From: Papaver somniferum
Taxonomy: Eukaryota > Streptophyta > Magnoliopsida > Ranunculales > Papaveraceae
NCBI RefSeq assembly: GCF_003573695.1
Contig: NC_039359.1
Span: 94,113,275 to 94,177,274 of the forward strand
Direction: 5' to 3'
Length of the DNA stretch: 64,000 nt
Positions 58,559 through 64,000 of the stretch are shown in pieces (position 1 is the first letter of the stretch; each line of letters starts with the position of its first letter). The position numbers and the translations under genes are program-made. The notes under the pieces are model-generated. The model did not search any database. It was not told the origin of the DNA and saw only the letters and a list, made by a program, of their open reading frames with translations.

Positions 58559-60606
58559 CGCACAACATGTGATATTTAAATTATAAAGATAAACAATATA
58601 ATGCAGAAATAGAAATAACACATACACCAGAATTTTGTTAACGAGGAAACCGCAAATGCAGAAAAACCTCGGGACCTAGTCCAAATTGAACACACACTGT
58701 ATTAAGCCGCTACAGACACTAGCCTACTACAAACTAACTTCGGTCTGGACTGTAGTTGAACCCCAATCAATCTCACACTGGTCCAAGGTACAGTTATGCT
58801 CCTACGTCTCTGATCCCAGCAGGATGCTACGCACTTGATTCCCTTAGCGGATATCACCCACAACTAAGAGTTGCTACGACCCAAAGTCGAAGACTTGATA
58901 AACAAATCTGTATCACACAGAAATGTCTATAGGATTGAATAAATCTGTCTCCCACAGAAATACCCAAGAGTTTTTGTTCCGTCTTTTGATAAATCAAGGT
59001 GAACATGAACCAATCGATAACCCAGATTTATATTCCCGAAGAACAACCTAGAATTATCAATCACCTCACAATAATCTTAATCGATGCGGCGAAACAAGAT
59101 ATTATTGAATCACAAACGATGAGACGAAGATGTTTGTGACTACTTTTATATCTTGCATATCAGAGATATCAATCTCAAGCCAATATTTGCGATTCTACTC
59201 GTACGATAAAAATAGCAAGATCAGATCACACAACTACGAGAAAGTAGTATCGGTCTGGCTTCACAATCCCAATGAAGTCTTTAAGTCGTTAACCTGGTTT
59301 GAGAAAAGAAAACCAGAGGTTAAAGGAGAATCGACTCTAGCTTACAACTAGTATCTCACGTAAGATGTGGGGATTAGGTTTCCCAATTGCTAGAGTTCTC
59401 CCTTATATGGTCTTTCAAATCAGGGTTTGCAATCAATGTTATCTTAGTAACAAAGCATTCAATATTCACCGTTAGATGAAAACCTGATTAGATTGAAGCA
59501 AATATTTTTCAACCGTTAGATCAAAAATTTAGCTTGTTACACACAAATGGAATGCACGTTTCTAGGTTTGTGTAACCGTACCCAACCATGTACATTTGTT
59601 GGTTCAACAATAGTTAACCAAATGGTTATCCATATGAGCACTTTCATATCAACCATCTTCTTCTTCACCATAACTAGTTCAAATGACTCAAATGAACTAG
59701 TTAGAGAGTTGTTCAATTGCAAGGAAATCTTATGTACTATACAAGACACAATTGAAGCAAAAACGATTTGATTCACTCGAATCGGTTCATGAACTTTATA
59801 CCCATGGTTTGCAAAAGCATTCCTTAGTTTATATAAACATGAGTTCACAAACAATCGTTTTTAGATATAACCTACTCAAGTTCGCGGACTGGGTTCGCGG
59901 ACTTAAGTTCCCGGAAGGAGTTCACAAACTCCAGCAGATTTTCTCGGGTCGAGAACTTCCGCCAGTACGCGGACTTAGCTCACGCCACTATTCCGGTTCT
60001 CTTGATCAACAAAGTTCGCAAACTTCGGTTCAAGGAATAAGGACTTACACGTATATGTGTTTCCACAATAATGCTTATATCCATCAATGGTTATATAATA
60101 TAAACTCTCATTTCAATAATTGAAACATTATTAGAGGACGTTATATAGTTATTATTCACAAAATACTTTTCGTCAAAGCAATTTTCAAAGTGATTGAAAC
60201 ATAACATGACTTTCGTCACTAAGTAAAGATGAATTTGGCCAAAGCAAAAGCTTCAAACACATATTTCGATAAATAGATAAAAGAGGTAAGATCGGCTCGA
60301 TAATCAAAGTCTATATAGAAAAATGACTTTTGTATCAAGATAGGAGATATAGTAGATAGACTTTTGAGTGATAGATAAGTTCAAGTCTCCACATACCTTT
60401 TTGTCGATGAAGTTCCACCAGTTCCTTGAGTGGTTCTTCGTCTTGTATGATGATCCTCCATGGAGTTCTTGATCTCAACTACACTTTCTATCGTAGTCCG
60501 AGACTTAGCTATAGTAGACTAGAAATCAAGACTTATAGTTCACTAACATTGACAAACATGCTTGAGATATCAACGGATGCGAGTTCGATCGATCAATGCT
60601 CTAACA
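58559..60606 (-). mobile_element. SIRE-like Copia 3' LTR, first part
   Basis: The minus strand starts TGTTAGAGCATTGATCGATC at 60606, matching the solo LTR start at 10455, and shares AAGTCTTGATTTCTAGTCTA and CTCGTTAACAAAA further in. It breaks at 58558 because of the Gypsy insertion and resumes at 44976. Small ORFs inside are not genes. Confidence 0.8.
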
Positions 60607-60622
60607 ATATCCCCTTTGTCAA
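60607..60622 (-). promoter_or_regulatory. Polypurine tract of the SIRE-like element
   Basis: Minus-strand GACAAAGGGGATAT ends at the LTR start. This shows that the LTR is the 3' one and that the element interior lies to the right. Confidence 0.7.
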
Positions 60623-62157
60623 TTTTAGTTACAAAACTATTAATACATATGGAATACAAAAAAGATAAATACATTTTTGAAGCTCCTATTCCACATGTCT
60701 AATCTTCAACATCACTCGAAATATTCGTCACTTCCAAGTAGTCCAATGATCCCAAAGGTTGTAAGTTCAGCATCATCGTTGTTGAAAATCCGTAGGTATA
60801 ACAATGAGAAAACAGAATTCTCGATCATTGTTACACAATGTCATAATATCATTACACAGTATCAAAGTTCAATTGTATCACAACTTTGACAACAATACTA
60901 TGGTGATATGTATCACTCCCCCTTAGTCAATACTCCATCTCACATGGAAACCACTCCCCCTTACATAACGATCCGAAAACCATATGTATTTTTAGTGTGA
61001 ACTACATATTAATTCCCCCCCCTTTTTGTCAATAAAATTGGCAAAGGTACAAGAACGAGATCCTAATGACATTTCCAAACAAGACATTTCATGACTAAAA
61101 GAAAGCATATATCACCTTTTTATTTAGATGCAATCATAAAGCCGAAGCTAAATGCATTCATCAAGGAGTTTAAAGATACAAGATAACCCCTATAATATTC
61201 CACAGCCGCACTCCCCACAAATATATGGAAATTAAGCGCAAGTTCAAAAGAACTCTTCCCCATATAATGTCATTCCCGAAAGAATAACAAGAGCGACCTT
61301 AATTTCAAAAGAAAAGAAGGAGTTATTTGGACATAATAAATCACATACGAATATGAATTTCAATCCAAAAGATACTCAATTAAATTAAACAAAAGAAAAC
61401 CTAGATTAATTTAATCGGAAATGCTCAACATAAGTAAACTTATGGAGACTCAAAAATACTCAATTAGATTAATCACAAGAGAACCCATAATTAATCTAAT
61501 TGGAATACACAACCAAATTAACCACAAAAAGTAATCAATTTAATTGTTTTGCTCGACATAAGAGAATCTATGGAGCAATAACTAAGTTAATCATCATAAA
61601 TAATCAACTCAGTCAATAGTACTCAACATAAGAAAACATACGGAGCTTCACAGTAATACATAAAAGATTATGGATCAGGGAAGATCAATACTGCAGAATA
61701 CATAAGGATTCATTCTATTTTCCATCACTATTTGCATAATGACATACAATATACATAATACTTGCAAACAAAAGATTTTAACCTATCTTCCATCAATAAT
61801 TGACATAATAGGCTTAACTTTTGTATTTGTCAAAATTCCATTCATTCTTTTATCAATACAAGCATATCGACTTACGAAAGTCTTTACTTTTGACAAGGTA
61901 TGGGATAGTCATAGTTCACAGACGCAAACCCACATATCCCATAATAAATTGCAATATATAAAACCATAAAGATAAATACTGCAAAAATCATCTTCCAAAC
62001 AATTTTTTAGAATTTAAACAAATAAACCTAAAAACATGAAGATGGAAACGTTAGACATAGCTATGTGTAATCACAATAATGGCTATTCCAAACTCTAGTT
62101 ATTTATCTAATCAAAACAAGAAAAATAGAAGATTTACTAGGCAATCAACCGAAACCT
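60623..62157. other. 3' untranslated interior of the SIRE-like element
   Basis: AT-rich with no coding sequence. A second purine-rich tract (GACAAAAAGGGGGGGGG on the minus strand, about 61013-61030) may be an extra polypurine tract. Confidence 0.5.
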
Positions 62158-63174
62158 TTACTCGTCAGCTTCCTCATCGGAAAAACTCCAAGATGCTTCA
62201 ATTGTGTTCAATTCTTCCTTGAGCTCGGGAAACTTTGTTGCAACCAATGACAATTGTTCTTGCACGCACTTCACTCTTGAATTGACCTTATACACCCCCT
62301 TGTGAATTTTTTGAAGAAGACTCAAGGTGGTAGGGTCACAACCGTCAAGAGAAGCATCTCTTTGTCTTTTGCACACATTTTCCCTTATGCGTCTGAAGGT
62401 ACAAGGACGAACCGGTTTGGGAACCCCGAGAGAATTTCCAATTGAATCAAAACCACGATCACAGCAAATTTGACCAATCAAGCAAGGGTAGCCTAGCATC
62501 TTGATGGGTGAAGTCATCGAAGTCATTTGAAAAATGATAAAACCACAAATATCAAGACTTTGAACACCCGATTCAAGGAAATAGACCAATTCCGCAAACT
62601 CATGACTCCACCAAGAGTTTTCAATTGTGGAGGGACAAAGATTGGAGATACCAAGTTTTCCAAATGCCATCAATGCAATACTAAGATCATTAGTAGGAAA
62701 CGTTTCTTGATTCCAAGCGACATTCTTGCCACAAAGCCCAAGAGAGATGTCATCACATGATGGACGCTCTTCACATGGTCTAGGGAGACGCACATTTTCC
62801 AACGGGATTTTGGTAATCTTCGAAATTAATTCTCTATCAACAAGAAATCTTTCTCTATTTATCATGGATTTGAATTCCATCTTATTGAGATCAACATCAT
62901 GAATGTTGGGATAGAAAATTCTTGTAAGAGAATCAAATCCTTGACCATGACCATCAAAGATGTTTCCAAGATTGAATTTTTTAAAGCAAACTAAATCCTC
63001 TTCATGTCCACTAGATAGATCCAATTTATTTTCTACGATAAAACCTTTAGATGAAATATTTTCAAAAACTCTAGCACAAGAATCATTCACAAACCTAATC
63101 CTAAGAGAATTTTGGTCACAAGGTAAATCCATGCTAGAGGCACTTAAGCTTTTTGAGCCTTTAAAAGTCATCAT
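62158..63174 (-). CDS. Envelope-position ORF of SIRE-like element (putative plant transposon protein)
   Basis: Intact 338-codon ORF between pol and the 3' LTR, the position of the extra ORF in SIRE/Maximus Copia elements. It starts MMTFKGSKSLSASSMD. The centre (RIFYPNIHDVDLN, RERFLVDRELISKITKIPLE, LMAFGKLGISNLCPSTIENS) fits the plant transposon protein domain (PF20167-like) seen in such ORFs. The C-terminus is acidic (SDEEADE) after a helical stretch. I see no convincing signal peptide or transmembrane anchor, so calling it an envelope protein would rest on position alone. It is unusually well preserved for a region with so much decay. Confidence 0.7.
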   Translation of the reverse strand: MMTFKGSKSLSASSMDLPCDQNSLRIRFVNDSCARVFENISSKGFIVENKLDLSSGHEEDLVCFKKFNLGNIFDGHGQGFDSLTRIFYPNIHDVDLNKMEFKSMINRERFLVDRELISKITKIPLENVRLPRPCEERPSCDDISLGLCGKNVAWNQETFPTNDLSIALMAFGKLGISNLCPSTIENSWWSHEFAELVYFLESGVQSLDICGFIIFQMTSMTSPIKMLGYPCLIGQICCDRGFDSIGNSLGVPKPVRPCTFRRIRENVCKRQRDASLDGCDPTTLSLLQKIHKGVYKVNSRVKCVQEQLSLVATKFPELKEELNTIEASWSFSDEEADE

Positions 63175-64000
63175 GTGATCTAGAAAATTGAAGGAACCAA
63201 AAGGAATTTACTTACATGGAATGAACCTTGAACAACCTTTCTTTCAATTTCTCCAAAGAGGCTCCAATGGAGGCTCCAATGGAGGAAACACAAAAACCCT
63301 AGAGGTTCTCGTACGCGGACTGATGGGATGAAGAAGAGGGTGCGCGAAATTCTTCTTTATAAGACCCAATCATGGGCTTGGACCCGTTTGTGAACCGCGA
63401 TCCACAAAAGAAAAGTGGGGTTTTCTTAGATGTTTGCACATCAAAGGTTATGCATCCCGTGACAAGATGGGTGCAGTAGATAGCTTTATTTGGTACTCTA
63501 AACAAAGAATAACAAAACAGTACACATGTCAAACTATTTCTTGCCTCATTCCAAGATATATACAAATGGGGTAGTGCCAGGCTTGTTACCAAGAGGCATA
63601 ATATGCAGAGGAATTCTCATGCAACATTTTTGGTTCATATGTGTGAACATACCCCATGATATAATCAATGTTATGATGATAATCAGGGCAGTCAGAGCTT
63701 CCTATCCTTCGTTTAATTTGACTAGAAGGAAGATTCTTCCGATTCCTAGGTTGTACAATATTATTCCATGGTTTAACATGTACAGAACCTTTTTCGGATT
63801 GATTCTTAGCCTTAACAGACTTAAGTTTTTCTAAGAATTTAAAAACGCCTTCGAACGCACTGAACAGATCTTTGTCAATTGATCCATTAGGATAGTATTC
63901 CTCAAAGAGATTAAGAGTTAGTCTAGTGAGGTTCCATATCCTTGAGCGTGACGAACATTTCCTCAATCTTTAATTCTTTAATTTTTCCTTTAGATTGATT
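63175..64000 (-). pseudogene. Decayed coding sequence upstream of the SIRE extra ORF
   Basis: Two overlapping minus frames, 63966-63586 (LTLNLFEEYYPNGSIDKDLF, then a Lys/Arg-rich part) and 63592-63299 (starts ALPHLYISWNEARNSLTC), look like one product broken by a shift near 63590. The window edge adds another frame (EEMFVTLKDMEP). No domain is recognised. It may belong to the SIRE-like element or to a gene fragment carried by it. Confidence 0.35.

Noticed and set aside
59130..60123. ORFs within the SIRE-like LTR
   Set aside because: LTR sequence with no similarity to proteins. They are not conserved in the solo LTR at 10455.

Overview
This is plant nuclear DNA. It has intron-split genes with GT-AG borders, LINE, Copia, Gypsy, hAT, Harbinger and Mutator-like transposons, and AT-rich spacers. 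There are no operons, ribosome binding sites, rRNA genes, tRNA genes or CRISPR arrays. The families point to a eudicot. A poppy-family (Papaveraceae) source is possible from the general look of the LTRs, but the window alone does not prove it.

Layout, left to right. (1) 1-3396: 3' two thirds of a LINE (reverse transcriptase, zinc knuckle, RNase H) with two in-frame stops. (2) 3397-9782: decayed Tat-type Gypsy element on the minus strand, with a gag/protease linker remnant and an LTR packed with minisatellites of 24, 29, 69-70 and about 214 bp. (3) 9783-12567: hAT transposase remnant, a solo SIRE-like LTR and a 5'-truncated LINE. (4) 13210-22444: tandem pair of genes for a BMT5-like (DUF2431) Rossmann protein. 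Each copy is broken at different sites. Copy 1 also received a Copia-type LTR in an intron and a 1.2 kb TIR element just downstream. (5) 22960-24690: a palindromic MITE, a LINE 3' fragment and a Copia pol/LTR fragment, all minus strand. (6) 24660-26141: an intact seven-exon minus-strand gene of unknown function whose last codons and stop lie in or against the Copia fragment. (7) 26220-38600: two related upstream regions, each with a short ATG exon. Between them sits a perfectly head-to-tail array of five 1367-1369 bp units carrying conserved exon-like ORFs. (8) 39840-43950: Harbinger/PIF DNA transposon with Myb-like ORF1 genes and a broken DDE transposase. (9) 44678-64000: a SIRE-like Copia element on the minus strand (3' LTR, polypurine tract, envelope-like ORF). 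Its LTR was split by a complete 13.6 kb Tat-type Gypsy element (44977-58558) with two 3.6 kb LTRs, gag and protease remnants, no recognisable reverse transcriptase or integrase, and a coiled-coil ORF on the opposite strand.

Most of the window is nested transposon sequence. The likely host genes are the DUF2431 pair (both probably pseudogenes), the seven-exon gene, and the unnamed family around the 1.37 kb array. A recurring theme is that several unrelated mobile elements carry dense arrays of short inverted repeats: GTTACGGTTGG hairpins in the TIR element, AGGCGT/ACGCC units in the Harbinger element, and GAGCAA/TTGCTC and GGGACCGG/CCGGTCCC units in the Gypsy LTRs. The best candidates for a new observation are the 1.37 kb five-copy array, the transposon-derived end of the seven-exon gene, and these hairpin arrays.
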